Positions 12,928 to 22,764 are shown, counted from the stretch's first letter. The stretch is 64,000 nucleotides of DNA from Tolypothrix sp. PCC 7712 (GCF_025860405.1 NZ_CP063785.1:3410001-3474000), one strand, 5' to 3'. Notes: generated by a model from the letters alone, not told the origin. Numbers and translations are program-made.

Positions 12928-13485
12928 ATGGGTAACATGGGCACATTCTTATTACTTGCCACAGAACACTCTGAATTAGCAGAAGGCGCAGCAGAAGGTG
13001 GTTTCGGTCTAAACCTAGACCTGTTTGAAACCAATCTCATTAACCTAGCGATTCTGGTTGGCATATTATTCTACTTCGGACGTAAAGTTTTAAGCAATAT
13101 CCTCACCGAGCGACGGTCAAATATTGAAACCGCAGTTCGGGAAGCAGAAAAGCGCCAAAAAGAGGCACAAATTGCTTTATCTCAGGCGCAAGAGCAGTTA
13201 ACTCAAGCTCAGGCAGAAGCGCAACGCATCCGCAAAGCTGCCGAAGAAAGCGCCCAAGCGGCTAAAGAAGCTCTGTTGGCAAAAGCAGCGCAAGACGTAG
13301 AACGCTTGCAACAAACAGCAGCAGCAGATTTGAACACAGAAAGAGAGCGAGCGCTGGCCGAACTGCGCCAGAGGGTAGCTGCATTAGCATTGCAAAAAGT
13401 CGAGTCAGAACTGCGGACTGGTATTGCTGACGATGTTCAACAAACAATAATTGACCGCAGTATCGCGCAGGTGGGAGGAAGCTGA
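12928..13485 (+). CDS. atpF: ATP synthase F0 subunit b
   Basis: 185 residues. The acidic N-terminus ([25 protein letters not shown]) precedes one membrane helix ([19 protein letters not shown]) and an Ala/Glu/Gln/Arg-rich coiled coil to the end. With b' it forms the peripheral stalk. Its stop TGA overlaps the ATG of the delta gene by one base, indicating translational coupling. Confidence 0.96.
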   Translation: MGNMGTFLLLATEHSELAEGAAEGGFGLNLDLFETNLINLAILVGILFYFGRKVLSNILTERRSNIETAVREAEKRQKEAQIALSQAQEQLTQAQAEAQRIRKAAEESAQAAKEALLAKAAQDVERLQQTAAADLNTERERALAELRQRVAALALQKVESELRTGIADDVQQTIIDRSIAQVGGS

Positions 13486-14039
13486 TGAAAAGTAATGTAG
13501 AAACAGCCGAAGTCGCCCAACCTTACGCACAGGCTCTGATGTCAATTGCTCAATCCCAAAATCTGACGGAAGAATTTGGTGAAGATGCGCGCGCATTGCT
13601 GAATTTGTTGAAAAATTCAGCGCCACTGCAAAACTTAATTGACAACCCTTTTATTCAGCCTGAAAAGAAAAAAGCAGTAATCACTCAAATATTGGGTGAT
13701 GGCGCAAATCAGTACTTACGCAGATTTTTGCAGCTGCTGGTAGACAAGCGCCGGATTTTCTTCTTGGAAGCGATTTTGCAGCAGTATTTAGCGTTGTTGC
13801 GCCAGCTGAATCAAACCGTGTTAGCGGAAGTTACTTCAGCTGTTCCCCTCACAGAAGCTCAACAACAAGCTGTAAAAGACAAGGTTTTGTCCATCACTAA
13901 TGCTCGCCAAGTAGAACTGGAAATCAAAACCGACCGTGATTTAATTGGTGGTTTGATCATTAAAGTAGGATCGCAGGTAATTGACGCTAGTTTACGGGGT
14001 CAGTTGCGCCGCCTTTCTTTGCGCTTAAGCAGTTCATAG
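13485..14039 (+). CDS. atpH: ATP synthase F1 subunit delta
   Basis: 184 residues (cyanobacterial name atpD). The N-terminal helical bundle (VAQPYAQALMSIAQSQNLTEEFGEDAR) and the C-terminal motif (LIGGLIIKVGSQVIDASLRGQLRRL) are the delta/OSCP family signatures. Delta sits on top of the alpha-beta hexamer and joins it to the b/b' stalk. The GGAGGAAGC site lies inside the end of atpF. Confidence 0.96.
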   Translation: MKSNVETAEVAQPYAQALMSIAQSQNLTEEFGEDARALLNLLKNSAPLQNLIDNPFIQPEKKKAVITQILGDGANQYLRRFLQLLVDKRRIFFLEAILQQYLALLRQLNQTVLAEVTSAVPLTEAQQQAVKDKVLSITNARQVELEIKTDRDLIGGLIIKVGSQVIDASLRGQLRRLSLRLSSS

Positions 14040-14102
14040 AAATTCAGAAGTTTCGGTGAACCGATTACTCTGTTCCGTCTCCCAAGAAAAAAAGTTAGAC
14101 AC

Positions 14103-15623
14103 ATGAGCATTTCAATCAGACCTGACGAAATTAGTAGCATTATTCAACAGCAAATCGAGCAATACGACCAAGATGTCAAAGTTGCTAACGTCGGTACCGT
14201 ATTACAAGTAGGTGACGGTATTGCCCGGATCTATGGTCTGGAAAAGGCTATGGCTGGGGAGCTATTGGAATTTGAAGACGGCACAGTTGGCATCGCCCAA
14301 AACTTAGAAGAAGACAACGTGGGCGCGGTGTTAATGGGTGAAGGTCGGGAAATTCAAGAAGGTAGCTCTGTAACCGCTACTGGAAGAATTGCCCAAGTAC
14401 CCGTAGGGGAAGCTTTGATTGGACGAGTTGTTGATGCATTAGGTCGTCCCATCGATGGCAAGGGAGATATCAAGTCTTCAGAAAGCCGTTTGATTGAATC
14501 TCCAGCTCCTGGTATTATCGCTCGTCGTTCTGTACACGAACCGATGCAAACCGGGATTACAGCTATCGACTCCATGATTCCCATCGGTCGCGGTCAGCGC
14601 GAGTTAATCATTGGTGACCGTCAAACTGGGAAAACCGCGATCGCAATTGACACCATCATCAACCAAAAAGGTGAAGATGTCGTTTGTGTCTACGTTGCCG
14701 TTGGTCAAAAAGCTTCCACCGTTGCTAACGTTGTCCAAACACTGCAAGACAAAGGCGCAATGGACTACACCGTAGTCGTCGCCGCTAACGCCAGTGACCC
14801 TGCAACTCTACAATTCCTCGCTCCTTACACCGGAGCCACCATTGCTGAGTACTTCATGTACAGAGGCAAAGCTACTCTCGTCATTTACGATGACCTTTCC
14901 AAGCAAGCCCAAGCTTATCGGCAAATGTCCTTGCTGCTACGTCGTCCACCCGGACGGGAAGCTTACCCCGGAGACGTATTCTACATTCACTCTCGCTTAT
15001 TAGAAAGAGCAGCGAAGCTGAGTGATGAATTGGGTAAAGGTAGCATGACCGCCCTGCCAATCATCGAAACCCAAGCAGGTGACGTATCTGCATACATCCC
15101 CACCAACGTAATTTCGATTACCGACGGTCAGATCTTCTTGTCTTCTGACTTGTTTAACGCTGGTATCCGTCCGGCGGTAAACCCTGGTATCTCCGTATCC
15201 CGTGTAGGTTCTGCGGCGCAAACCAAGGCAATGAAGAAAGTTGCCGGTAAGATTAAATTGGAACTAGCACAATTTGACGACCTGCAAGCCTTCGCACAAT
15301 TTGCTTCTGACTTAGATAAAGCTACCCAAGATCAGTTGGCCAGAGGTCAACGCTTACGGGAACTCTTGAAGCAGCCCCAAAATGACCCTCTGTCCGTATA
15401 CGAGCAAGTAGCAATTCTCTACGCAGGTATCAACGGTTATTTAGATGATATCGCTGTAGACAAAGTTACTAGCTTCACCAAAGGTCTCCGCGATTACTTG
15501 AAGACCGGCAAACCTCAGTACGCTGAAGCAGTGAAATCTTCCAAAGCACTGGGTGACGCAGAAGAAGCTGCTTTAAAGGAAGCGCTAACCGAATTCAAAA
15601 AGACCTTCAAAGCAACAGCGTAA
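14103..15623 (+). CDS. atpA: ATP synthase F1 subunit alpha
   Basis: 506 residues, the usual length. The P-loop GDRQTGKT is at about residues 171-178. Further family motifs include [15 protein letters not shown], the arginine-finger region ([17 protein letters not shown]) and [19 protein letters not shown]. Alpha carries the non-catalytic nucleotide sites and alternates with beta. The beta and epsilon genes are not here, consistent with the separate beta-epsilon operon of cyanobacteria. Confidence 0.98.
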   Translation: MSISIRPDEISSIIQQQIEQYDQDVKVANVGTVLQVGDGIARIYGLEKAMAGELLEFEDGTVGIAQNLEEDNVGAVLMGEGREIQEGSSVTATGRIAQVPVGEALIGRVVDALGRPIDGKGDIKSSESRLIESPAPGIIARRSVHEPMQTGITAIDSMIPIGRGQRELIIGDRQTGKTAIAIDTIINQKGEDVVCVYVAVGQKASTVANVVQTLQDKGAMDYTVVVAANASDPATLQFLAPYTGATIAEYFMYRGKATLVIYDDLSKQAQAYRQMSLLLRRPPGREAYPGDVFYIHSRLLERAAKLSDELGKGSMTALPIIETQAGDVSAYIPTNVISITDGQIFLSSDLFNAGIRPAVNPGISVSRVGSAAQTKAMKKVAGKIKLELAQFDDLQAFAQFASDLDKATQDQLARGQRLRELLKQPQNDPLSVYEQVAILYAGINGYLDDIAVDKVTSFTKGLRDYLKTGKPQYAEAVKSSKALGDAEEAALKEALTEFKKTFKATA

Positions 15624-15628
15624 CAATT

Positions 15629-15712
15629 TTGGATTTTGGAATTTGGATTTTGGATTAAATCTAAAATCCGAAACTCCAAATCTAAAATCTAAAATCTAAA
15701 ATCTAAAATCGG
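15629..15712. repeat. STRR in the atpA-atpC gap (GGATTTT / AAAATCT units)
   Basis: Tandem TTTTGGATTTTGGA units are followed by inverse AATCTAAAATCTAAAATCT units, so the 93-bp spacer can fold back on itself. It inserts a structured, repeat-derived spacer just before the gamma gene. Confidence 0.8.
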
Positions 15713-15715
15713 AAT

Positions 15716-16663
15716 ATGCCCAATCTTAAAGCAATACGCGATCGCATTCAGTCGGTCAAAAACACCAAAAAAATCACAGAAGCCATGCGGCTGGTAGCGG
15801 CGGCGAGAGTACGCCGGGCGCAAGAACAAGTATTAGCTACCCGTCCATTTGCTGATAAATTAGCGCAAGTTTTATATGGTTTGCAAACCCGTCTGCGGTT
15901 TGAAGAAGCCAACTTGCCCCTGCTGAAAAAACGGGAAGTTAAAACAGTCGGGCTGTTAGTCATTGCAGGCGATCGCGGTCTGTGTGGCGGTTACAATAGT
16001 AACGTCATTCGCCGTGCCGAAAATCGTGCCAAGGAACTCCAAGCCGAAGGTATTAATTACAAATTTGTGTTGGTAGGACGTAAGTCTATCCAATACTTTC
16101 AACGCCGTGACCAACCCATTGATGCTACCTACAGCGGTTTAGAACAAATTCCTACCGCCGCAGAAGCCACAAAGATTGCTGACGAATTGCTGTCTTTGTT
16201 CCTGTCGGAAAGTGTAGACCGCATCGAATTAATCTACACCCGATTTGTTTCCTTAGTGAGCTCACGTCCAGTTGTGCAAACCCTACTTCCTTTAGATCCT
16301 CAAGGTTTAGAAGCCGCAGATGACGAAATCTTCCGCTTAACAACCCGTGGTGGTCAATTTGAAGTAGAACGCCAAAAAGTGACTACCGAAGCCCGTCCTT
16401 TCCCCCGTGACATGATTTTTGAACAAGATCCAGTACAAATTCTGGATTCATTATTGCCTTTATATTTGGGTAACCAGCTATTACGGGCATTACAAGAATC
16501 AGCCGCTAGTGAACTAGCCGCACGGATGACGGCGATGAACAACGCCAGTGACAACGCCGGTGAATTGATTAGAACCCTATCGTTGTCTTACAACAAAGCT
16601 CGACAAGCTGCAATTACTCAAGAACTTCTAGAAGTTGTTGGTGGTGCTGAAGCATTAACTTAG
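15716..16663 (+). CDS. atpC: ATP synthase F1 subunit gamma
   Basis: 315 residues. N-terminal helix [36 protein letters not shown] and C-terminal helix [49 protein letters not shown] form the rotating coiled-coil shaft. The region around 195-235 ([38 protein letters not shown]) is the cyanobacterial gamma insertion, but without the pair of redox cysteines found in chloroplast gamma, so thiol control is not expected. Last gene of the operon, followed by a strong terminator. Confidence 0.97.
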   Translation: MPNLKAIRDRIQSVKNTKKITEAMRLVAAARVRRAQEQVLATRPFADKLAQVLYGLQTRLRFEEANLPLLKKREVKTVGLLVIAGDRGLCGGYNSNVIRRAENRAKELQAEGINYKFVLVGRKSIQYFQRRDQPIDATYSGLEQIPTAAEATKIADELLSLFLSESVDRIELIYTRFVSLVSSRPVVQTLLPLDPQGLEAADDEIFRLTTRGGQFEVERQKVTTEARPFPRDMIFEQDPVQILDSLLPLYLGNQLLRALQESAASELAARMTAMNNASDNAGELIRTLSLSYNKARQAAITQELLEVVGGAEALT

Positions 16664-16686
16664 GGATTTGTCAATTGTTAGTTACA

Positions 16687-16735
16687 AAAAATAGCCAATT
16701 GCTAGTTGTTAGAACATTAGCGATTGGCTATTTTT
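16687..16735 (+). terminator. Strong terminator of the atp operon
   Basis: AAAAATAGCCAATTGCTA (from 16687) pairs with TAGCGATTGGCTATTTTT (to 16735), an 18-bp stem with one G-T pair, ending in a T-run. It begins 23 bp after the gamma stop codon. The stem is flanked by A and T runs, so it may work in both directions. Confidence 0.9.
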
Positions 16736-16806
16736 AGTGTTTGCTACCAAAGATTATTTGCTAGATTCCACAATCATCGCGATGGCAAATAAGCAGAACA
16801 ACAATA

Positions 16807-16926
16807 TATAGCAATCCTATTTCAGTTGTGAAAAATATCGGTTTTGGCTGTTGACTGTTGACTGTCAACGGTTAACAGTCAACAACCATGCATGTAATAT
16901 TTCACAAATCATTTAGGATTGCTATA
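16807..16926. repeat. 120-bp palindromic MITE-like element with perfect 13-bp terminal repeats
   Basis: TATAGCAATCCTA (16807-16819) is exactly mirrored by TAGGATTGCTATA (16914-16926). A second layer pairs GTGAAAAATAT with AATATTTCAC, and the centre holds TTGACTG heptamers facing their own complement. There is no coding capacity. Half-sites of the same end occur near 39973 and 42400. The rest of the 16664-17130 gap shows no gene. Confidence 0.8.
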
Positions 16927-17130
16927 GCTATTTTTAACAACCATTCTCCAACTTGTGCGTGTAATAATACCAATTTGAAGATTAGAAGGCACAACAGTCA
17001 GAGTTTAGTGTTGTTGGCAAAACGTTCAACACCAATCTCAAAGCATAGCTTCTCACCCTAAAGAAGGCATTGCCTTTGTTGCCAGATGAAGCTGCGATAG
17101 TTAGCTTTTTTTATTTAGGGAAAGTTAAAT

Positions 17131-18333
17131 TTATAAAAATTGTAACCACCAAGATTTATTCTTTACCTTGTACTTAGCATACCAATTACATATTAGATAA
17201 AGAATAAAAACTATGAAAATCCATACAAGATAAACATACTGTAAATCATATCCATAATCTTTTGGCATAGCGCTAGATAATAGATAGGGCAGAGTTATTG
17301 CCTTCAATCCATATTTGGGTAAGGCTAGCAAAATGGCAGAAAAATGTATCAACCAAAGATGAATAATGTAAAAGAATAATGGTACCCTCCCAAAAATAAT
17401 CAGAGGTTTGAGAACTGATAAGTTTTGATTTTCAAATATATAAAGTAGCAAAAAAGCTATCCCAAGTGTAATTAATAAATAAGCTAATGATGGGGGATAT
17501 TTATTGCAATTGAGGAATGATAATATAGTTTTCAAAAATGTAGATTGAATTAACCAAGGTTTCGGATCACCATAAATGTTTATCCCTCTGATAACTACAA
17601 AGCTAAAAATTAAACCCCAACCCAAATTTTGTAACCAACGGAGGCGTTGAGTCTTGGTTTTAGTCATCACATATCCAAAGGCATAGCCACATACCATTAC
17701 TCCAACCCAAGGGATAAGTGGATACACCAAGAAAAAGCGAATTCCTGATGTCGATACAAACATTGCCCGCTCGTGAAGAAATGACCAAAGAAAGCCAAAA
17801 TTTCCTAGTTGTTTAGCTTGCACACTATCAAGCAAATTATGTCCAATAATCAGTAGGACTCCAAATATAGCTAGATTTCTCATGGGGAACTGGATTAGTA
17901 GTGCTAAAACAACCATAGACCAACCAATTGCCCATAGTACTCCTGCCATAAAAGTACCAGGAGAAAATGTCCATGCCAAACTAACTACAGTTAATTCCAA
18001 AAATATTAGCCAAAATCCCCTTATCAATAGAAAACGAGCTAGCTCTTGCTTTGTTTTTCCTCTTTTTAAGGAAAGATAAGCAGCCACACCTGCAAGGAAA
18101 ATGAATGAAGGGGCACATAAATGGGTCATCCATCTCGTCAAAAATAGAAAAATATTTGATTGTTCTATATCCAACGCATTAAAACGAACATTAGAAAAAA
18201 AATCTCTGGTATGGTCTAATGTCATCAAAACCATCACCAAACCACGTAGTAAATCTATCGATACGAGGCGTTTAGTTCTGATTTGATCATCATTTTTAGG
18301 GTCGTTACTAGAAGCATTTGAATATATATCCAT
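17131..18333 (-). CDS. Multi-pass membrane protein, DUF1624/YeiB-like acyltransferase family
   Basis: 400 residues with about ten hydrophobic segments. The N-terminus has the family hallmark RLVSIDLLRGLVMVLMTLDHTRDFF; this R-x-x-(S)-x-D-x-x-R-G pattern with a following H is characteristic of the heparan-alpha-glucosaminide N-acetyltransferase-like and acyltransferase-3-like membrane families. The HLCAPSFIFLAGVAAYLSLKRG segment also fits. It probably moves an acyl group across or at the membrane onto a glycan, but the substrate is unknown. The gene stands alone and is AT-richer than the ATP synthase genes. Its 5' side is a 440-bp gap. Confidence 0.75.
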   Translation of the reverse strand: MDIYSNASSNDPKNDDQIRTKRLVSIDLLRGLVMVLMTLDHTRDFFSNVRFNALDIEQSNIFLFLTRWMTHLCAPSFIFLAGVAAYLSLKRGKTKQELARFLLIRGFWLIFLELTVVSLAWTFSPGTFMAGVLWAIGWSMVVLALLIQFPMRNLAIFGVLLIIGHNLLDSVQAKQLGNFGFLWSFLHERAMFVSTSGIRFFLVYPLIPWVGVMVCGYAFGYVMTKTKTQRLRWLQNLGWGLIFSFVVIRGINIYGDPKPWLIQSTFLKTILSFLNCNKYPPSLAYLLITLGIAFLLLYIFENQNLSVLKPLIIFGRVPLFFYIIHLWLIHFSAILLALPKYGLKAITLPYLLSSAMPKDYGYDLQYVYLVWIFIVFILYLICNWYAKYKVKNKSWWLQFL

Positions 18334-18773
18334 AATTACAACTTACGCCTAATGTGTAAGAAGCAAATTGCTGTTTATGCCTTCTATAGAATCAACGCAA
18401 CTACCGACGGTATTTATGCAAATTTGTAAATAAGTTATATTTCTTTACTTAATGCTAGGGATGACTATGCCAAAAAAGATTTTTTAAGCTTAGAAATCTG
18501 TGGCTGCCGCAACCGCGCAAGAAAGCTGCGCTATAGTGGCTCCGAAAAGTATTGATCTACCTTGATTGTTACAACTCAAGTAAGAAATTAGAGACAGAAA
18601 TTTCTGACTTTGAGGTTTTTATGTTTGTCTTTTTCCCCCTCATCCCCCTCATCCCCAACACATCTGTAATCCAGGATACCCACCAATAATTATCAAAAAG
18701 TAAAGTTTCTTGCGAAACTCCTGACAAGCGCTGATAATTGCCTCAAAGCTCAAGCATTAAGGAGAAGCTCAAC
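18334..18773. other. Divergent intergenic gap
   Basis: 440 bp between divergent genes. Only a short CCCCTCATCCCC STRR (about 18633-18658) and an imperfect GC-rich inverted repeat around 18500-18535 are recognisable. Promoters for both genes must lie here, but none is clear. Confidence 0.4.
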
Positions 18774-19283
18774 ATGACTTTAACCCGTGGGCGTAGGATT
18801 TTAGCGGCTTTGTTACTATCAGTATTATTGCTGACATCAGCCTGTAGCGCTAAAACCCCTGGACGTTTTGATCAGGCACAGCAAGAAAGCAGTCGCCAAA
18901 AAAGTGGTCAAGCAGTTGCTAAAAATGCAACTCAGGGTAGCAAATTGAACAAATTTTTCCCCAGTGGAGGGGATGGCTACCAGCGCGTTTATACTCAAGA
19001 GAAAAAAGGCTTTTCGGAAGCAAATTTGAAAAAAGGTGGCAAGGTTGTAGCGCAATTAGCCATTTCCGACACAACTAGTACTCCCACTGCAGCAGCAAAA
19101 TTCTCTAATAGTAGCAAAAAAGTTGCTGGTTATCCTGCAGTCACACTTGGTAATACTCAAACTTCTATTTTGGTTGGTAAATACCAAGTAAAAGCAATTT
19201 CTAAAGACCCAACATTTACAGCCACAGACAGAGAAGCTTGGTTAGAAAAATTCGATCTGAATGGTTTGGCGAGACTCAAATAA
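18774..19283 (+). CDS. Small lipoprotein of unknown function
   Basis: 169 residues from ATG 18774, chosen because AAGGAGAAG lies just upstream and the product then begins with a proper lipoprotein signal (MTLTRGRRILAALLLSVLLLTSAC, lipobox Cys24). The longer frame from 18738 would bury the signal peptide. The mature protein is Lys/Ser/Ala-rich and ends in a small domain (AVTLGNTQTSILVGKYQVKAIS...WLEKFDLNGLARL). I do not recognise a function. It is expected to be lipid-anchored outside the plasma membrane. The stop codon abuts a palindromic element. Confidence 0.75.
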   Translation: MTLTRGRRILAALLLSVLLLTSACSAKTPGRFDQAQQESSRQKSGQAVAKNATQGSKLNKFFPSGGDGYQRVYTQEKKGFSEANLKKGGKVVAQLAISDTTSTPTAAAKFSNSSKKVAGYPAVTLGNTQTSILVGKYQVKAISKDPTFTATDREAWLEKFDLNGLARLK

Positions 19284-19370
19284 TACCAAATTGGCATAGT
19301 TAGTATTGTTTGAGAATCTGGAAGCAGCGTTGTGTTCTATGTTTTCAATTCTCAAATCCAAAATTGGTAT
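19283..19370. repeat. Palindromic element with ATACCAA ends
   Basis: ATACCAAATTGG at 19283-19294 faces CCAAAATTGGTAT ending at 19370. An inner pair GTTTGAGAAT/ATTCTCAAAT strengthens the fold. The same termini bound the element at 23690-23777. It begins on the last base of the lipoprotein stop codon. Confidence 0.6.
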
Positions 19371-19420
19371 AAGCTGCACAAGAGAAATAAAAATTACATC
19401 ACAGCAATCAGGAGATTATT

Positions 19421-20308
19421 TTGAGTAAACCGATTTTTCAGTTGGTTGATGAACTACCAACCAGTGGTTTGACTATTTCTATGTTGAACGCCCTAGATTT
19501 TGTTGCTCCTGGTGAGTGGCAAAATACTGTAGGCTTTGTCAACACGATTAAAACCGTAACTGGTGAAAGTGACGAAGCCCTAATTCAACAAATTGGCGAA
19601 CGGGCAATTTATCTATTCAACGATAAATCTCAAGGTTATCAAACAGCTTTATGGCTATATCAAACTGTTGATGGTACAGATAAAGCCTTAGGTGCAGCAG
19701 CTTTGGCTAATAAGGTGGGCGAAAAAATTCCCCTGTTAGGTTTTTTAAATAGTGTCACTCCCAAACCAGATAAAGCTCAAACTATTGACCTGACATTAAA
19801 AGTTGTGGCTGAATTGGTAGCTTTCTGTCAAATTAATGGCATTCCCGGAGATAGCATTGGTGATTTTGTGGCTTCTTTAGGTGAGTATGCTGGCGAATCT
19901 TTGATTCGCATGGTTGCATTAGTCTGCGTTGATGGTTTGATACCTTTAGGGCCTGACTTTATCAGCAAAGCTTTATCTAGTATCAGTCAAACAAATCCCC
20001 AGGAATTAGCACAAAACTCAACTTTTCAAAGTATCAAAGATGCTATCCCAGGTAACAATGATAGTGGGAAGCTGAACTTTATTGGTCAAAGCTTTGACTC
20101 AGTTAAAGGTTGGATGGGTGATCTAGTTAATTCCAATAATTTAACGCCACAAAACGTTGTTGGTCATTTACAAAATTTTGTCGAAATTTCTAATGATAAA
20201 TTAGACTACCTGGGGGCGTTTTTGGATGTGGCAACTAACTACTATGAACACACAGGAACGCAAACTTTGGCGCGTCGTTTGATTGAACGAGCTGTAGCTG
20301 AGATTTAA
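19421..20308 (+). CDS. Hypothetical cyanobacterial protein
   Basis: 295 residues starting at a TTG codon, supported by CAGGAG about 8 nt upstream. The sequence is soluble, mostly helical and acidic, with no signal peptide or membrane helix. It has no catalytic motif I recognise. The first half (SGLTISMLNALDFVAPGEWQNTVGFVNTIKTVTGE) and the glycine-poor helices suggest an all-alpha fold. It stands alone, with a palindromic element upstream and the short hairpin GAGGCTTGCCTC about 100 bp downstream. Function unknown. Confidence 0.7.
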   Translation: MSKPIFQLVDELPTSGLTISMLNALDFVAPGEWQNTVGFVNTIKTVTGESDEALIQQIGERAIYLFNDKSQGYQTALWLYQTVDGTDKALGAAALANKVGEKIPLLGFLNSVTPKPDKAQTIDLTLKVVAELVAFCQINGIPGDSIGDFVASLGEYAGESLIRMVALVCVDGLIPLGPDFISKALSSISQTNPQELAQNSTFQSIKDAIPGNNDSGKLNFIGQSFDSVKGWMGDLVNSNNLTPQNVVGHLQNFVEISNDKLDYLGAFLDVATNYYEHTGTQTLARRLIERAVAEI

Positions 20309-20530
20309 TCTGAGAGGTAATTGGTATTGAGTAATGGGTAATGTTTATATTTATCTATTACTCAAACCAATTATCAATAATCGAATTATGTAAAGGTTGC
20401 TGGGAAAAAGTAAAAGAGGCTTGCCTCTTCTGCCTCTCTCAATATAGTTATATTTATTTTTAACAAATAGTGGCGATCGCTATTTATTATGCATGAAAAT
20501 TTTTATCAAAAATTACTATACATAAATTAA

Positions 20531-21124
20531 ATGAAAAATAACCTCTTGCTCTCCAGGTTAATAACATTATGCCCTACTTTAATTGCCCTATACTGTACGA
20601 TTTTGGCTCCGAAAGCGATCGCAGATACTTTTGACAAAGACTTGTCTAATTTTGTCTCCAGTGGCGGAACTGCGCTGTACTTAGGTGCTGGTGTGACCCT
20701 ACCTCTATTGCAAGATGGGAAACAAGGCGGACAACACTCTTTACGAGCTTTAGACTCCCTGACTACCAGTACTCTGCTTTGTATTTCTTTAAAAGAAATC
20801 ACCGATGTGAAGCGCCCCGATTCTGACTCCCGTGATAGTTTTCCCAGTTGTCATGCGACAGCAGCATTTGCGATCGCTACTGTACAAAGCCATTATCATC
20901 CGGGTTCGGCAATAATTTGGTATTCTGGCGCATCTTTGATTGCCTATTCCCGAATTAACCTCAATCGTCATCGTCTGACAGAAGTGCTAGCTGGGGCTGC
21001 ACTAGGATACCTGACAGCACAATTGGAACTTAGCCAAAAGCATGGGTTAATTTTATTCCCCATTATTAGCAGTGATGACGCGGGTGAATCGCTTGTGGGA
21101 CTACAGGTAGTCGGCTCGTTTTGA
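20531..21124 (+). CDS. PAP2-family phosphatase, exported
   Basis: 197 residues. An N-terminal hydrophobic stretch (LITLCPTLIALYCTILAPKAIA) acts as signal peptide or anchor. The three phosphatase motifs are present: K-x6-RP as KEITDVKRPD (about 88-97), PSCH (105-108, PSGH in most members, with His108) and SR-x5-H as SRINLNRH (140-147), followed by EVLAG. These form the catalytic site of lipid-phosphate and vanadium-peroxidase-like phosphatases. Substrate is probably a lipid phosphate or pyrophosphate outside the membrane. It converges with the minus-strand gene at 21141. Confidence 0.85.
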   Translation: MKNNLLLSRLITLCPTLIALYCTILAPKAIADTFDKDLSNFVSSGGTALYLGAGVTLPLLQDGKQGGQHSLRALDSLTTSTLLCISLKEITDVKRPDSDSRDSFPSCHATAAFAIATVQSHYHPGSAIIWYSGASLIAYSRINLNRHRLTEVLAGAALGYLTAQLELSQKHGLILFPIISSDDAGESLVGLQVVGSF

Positions 21125-21140
21125 GAGCATAACAAATAAT

Positions 21141-21881
21141 TTATTTTTGGGGCAAATTTATATCAGCTGCGATCGCATATAAATATGGTTGGAAAATTGC
21201 CCAGTCTTCTAACTTATCAAACTTGCCTGTGGCTAAAGCTGGGTCATAGCCACTAGTAATCACGTAAAGTGAAGTTCCATCAAAGGTTACATGACCAATA
21301 TGTTGTTCTTGTACTCCTCCTTGGCGCTTTAGTCCCACAAATCCATAACGGAGTCCTGGAAGTTTTCCAATCGTTACCGTTTGGGGGGGATGGCTAGAGA
21401 AGATAATATCGTTTTTGTAAGTAGCCTGGCGGTCTTTGGAGATAGCACTATAGTAGTCTGTGACCCAAGCTTTTAGTGCTGTCAATATCTGAGTTTGGTA
21501 CTGAGGATTTTGGGAATCGACTTTGCTACCTGCGGGAATCCCAACTGCTTCTAGTTTCTTTTGAAAATCGGGATTGTTTGCTAATGGGTAAACCCCAATC
21601 TCAACTGTACCTAAAAGTTTGCCTTGGCTGGAGACGCATAAAAGCGGTGCATTTCCTTTACAAGGAACAACTTGCCAATTATTTGGCGCACTCTTATTAA
21701 CCAAAATCTCCTGCCAAATATTCCCTTCTCCCTCATTAGGACTAGGTTTATTTAACGGCTGTACTGCTGGGTTTTTCTGCTGGGGATTGTTTGCAGAAAA
21801 CAGAGGTGGAACAAATTTAATTCCCACTGGGATTAGTGCTAACAAGATCACACCAATTAAAAGATGATAAAGGCGCAACAT
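21141..21881 (-). CDS. Hypothetical membrane-anchored protein
   Basis: 246 residues. One N-terminal membrane helix (LYHLLIGVILLALIPVGIKFV), a proline/asparagine-rich linker, then a soluble domain with two nearby cysteines (VPCKGNAPLLC) and a C-terminal LYVITSGYDPALATGKFDKLEDWAIFQPYLYAIA segment. No known catalytic motif. It is expected to face the periplasm. It converges with the PAP2 gene with only 16 bp between, so their messages overlap. Function unknown. Confidence 0.7.
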   Translation of the reverse strand: MLRLYHLLIGVILLALIPVGIKFVPPLFSANNPQQKNPAVQPLNKPSPNEGEGNIWQEILVNKSAPNNWQVVPCKGNAPLLCVSSQGKLLGTVEIGVYPLANNPDFQKKLEAVGIPAGSKVDSQNPQYQTQILTALKAWVTDYYSAISKDRQATYKNDIIFSSHPPQTVTIGKLPGLRYGFVGLKRQGGVQEQHIGHVTFDGTSLYVITSGYDPALATGKFDKLEDWAIFQPYLYAIAADINLPQK

Positions 21882-22150
21882 TTTATCTGAAAACCTAGAA
21901 TCAGAGATGGCATTATGAAAGTATCTGCGACACTTTGTCAGTATACAAAGAAGATAGCTCTACATAGCTGTAAGTTCCGCAAAATAAACGTAACCCATCG
22001 CCGCATGGATGGTGCGTTAGGCGCTAGGATAGTGCTTCTGTGACAAATCATCTGGGAAATCAGCGCCTAAAACAACCTACTGAAGATTTACTTAATAAAT
22101 ATCCTCAAAGCACGCTACATGAATTACAACAATCAAATAAGAGTCCTATA

Positions 22151-22276
22151 CAATACTTGTCGGTTAAGGGCAAAAGGGTAAGGAGAAAAGGGGCAAGAAA
22201 AAACCTTTAACCCTTACCCTTTCACCTTTTCCCCAAACCAAATTAAGAGTTGAACATCCTTAACCGAGCAGTATTG
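22151..22276. mobile_element. 126-bp MITE with 10-bp flanking direct repeats (copy 1)
   Basis: CAATACTTGTCGGTTAAGG at 22151-22169 is mirrored by CCTTAACCGAGCAGTATTG at 22258-22276. An inner pair (AAGGGTAAGG and AACCCTTACCC) extends the fold. GAGTCCTATA lies immediately on both sides (22141-22150 and 22277-22286), which reads as a 10-bp target duplication. No coding capacity; a transposase must act in trans. Related copies lie at 42120 and 51549. Confidence 0.85.
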
Positions 22277-22293
22277 GAGTCCTATATACATTT

Positions 22294-22327
22294 GTAGTAG
22301 CACTGCAAGCTAAAACAGTGCTACTAC
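22294..22327. repeat. Perfect 12-bp-stem inverted repeat
   Basis: GTAGTAGCACTG (22294-22305) and CAGTGCTACTAC (22316-22327) enclose a 10-nt loop. It lies between the 21141-21881 gene and rpsU in a 578-bp gap and has no T-run, so its role as a terminator for rpsU is uncertain. Confidence 0.6.
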
Positions 22328-22459
22328 TAAAGGTTATTATTGATGTCTAGCTGTCTTTAGCCCCTATTCCCTTCTCTTCTTTGGGCTTGCTGATAGTAAA
22401 GCTACCAATATGGTAGTTAAACACAGTAATTTAGTCGAAGAGCAAATTTCTAAAAAATG

Positions 22460-22654
22460 TTATTTGTAGCGAGAACGTTGTCTACGACTTTGCTTGTGTC
22501 TTGCAACTGCTTTGCGTTTTTCTTTCTCTAAAGGCGTTTCAAAGTGACGCTTTTTACGCATATCTTGGAAAATTCCGGCTTTGGAAACTTCCCGCTTAAA
22601 TCTTCGTAAAGCTGATTCAATACCTTCGTTCTCTCCTAAGACTACTTGGGTCAT
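22460..22654 (-). CDS. rpsU: 30S ribosomal protein bS21
   Basis: 64 residues ([27 protein letters not shown]..., basic C-terminus [11 protein letters not shown]). Two in-frame ATGs exist. AGGAGGA ends directly at the upstream ATG (22660), leaving no spacer, while it is 6 nt before the ATG at 22654, so the latter is chosen. bS21 sits near the anti-Shine-Dalgarno end of 16S rRNA and aids initiation. It follows the RNA-binding protein gene, a pairing known from Anabaena, where rbpA1 and rpsU are linked. Confidence 0.95.
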   Translation of the reverse strand: MTQVVLGENEGIESALRRFKREVSKAGIFQDMRKKRHFETPLEKEKRKAVARHKQSRRQRSRYK

Positions 22655-22697
22655 TCTCATTCCTCCTGAATGTGGATGAATAGACGAAATAAAATAT

Positions 22698-22733
22698 TCC
22701 AGCAGAATTGAGCCTTGGGCTTTATCTGCTGGA
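22698..22733 (-). other. Hairpin between rbpA and rpsU
   Basis: TCCAGCAGA (22698-22706) pairs with TCTGCTGGA (22725-22733), with an inner AGCC/GGCT. Read on the minus strand it is followed by ATATTTTATTTC, so it may be a partial terminator that lets some transcripts continue into rpsU. Confidence 0.65.
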
Positions 22734-22764
22734 GACTCTAGATTTTAAGTTTTCAGCGCCAGGC

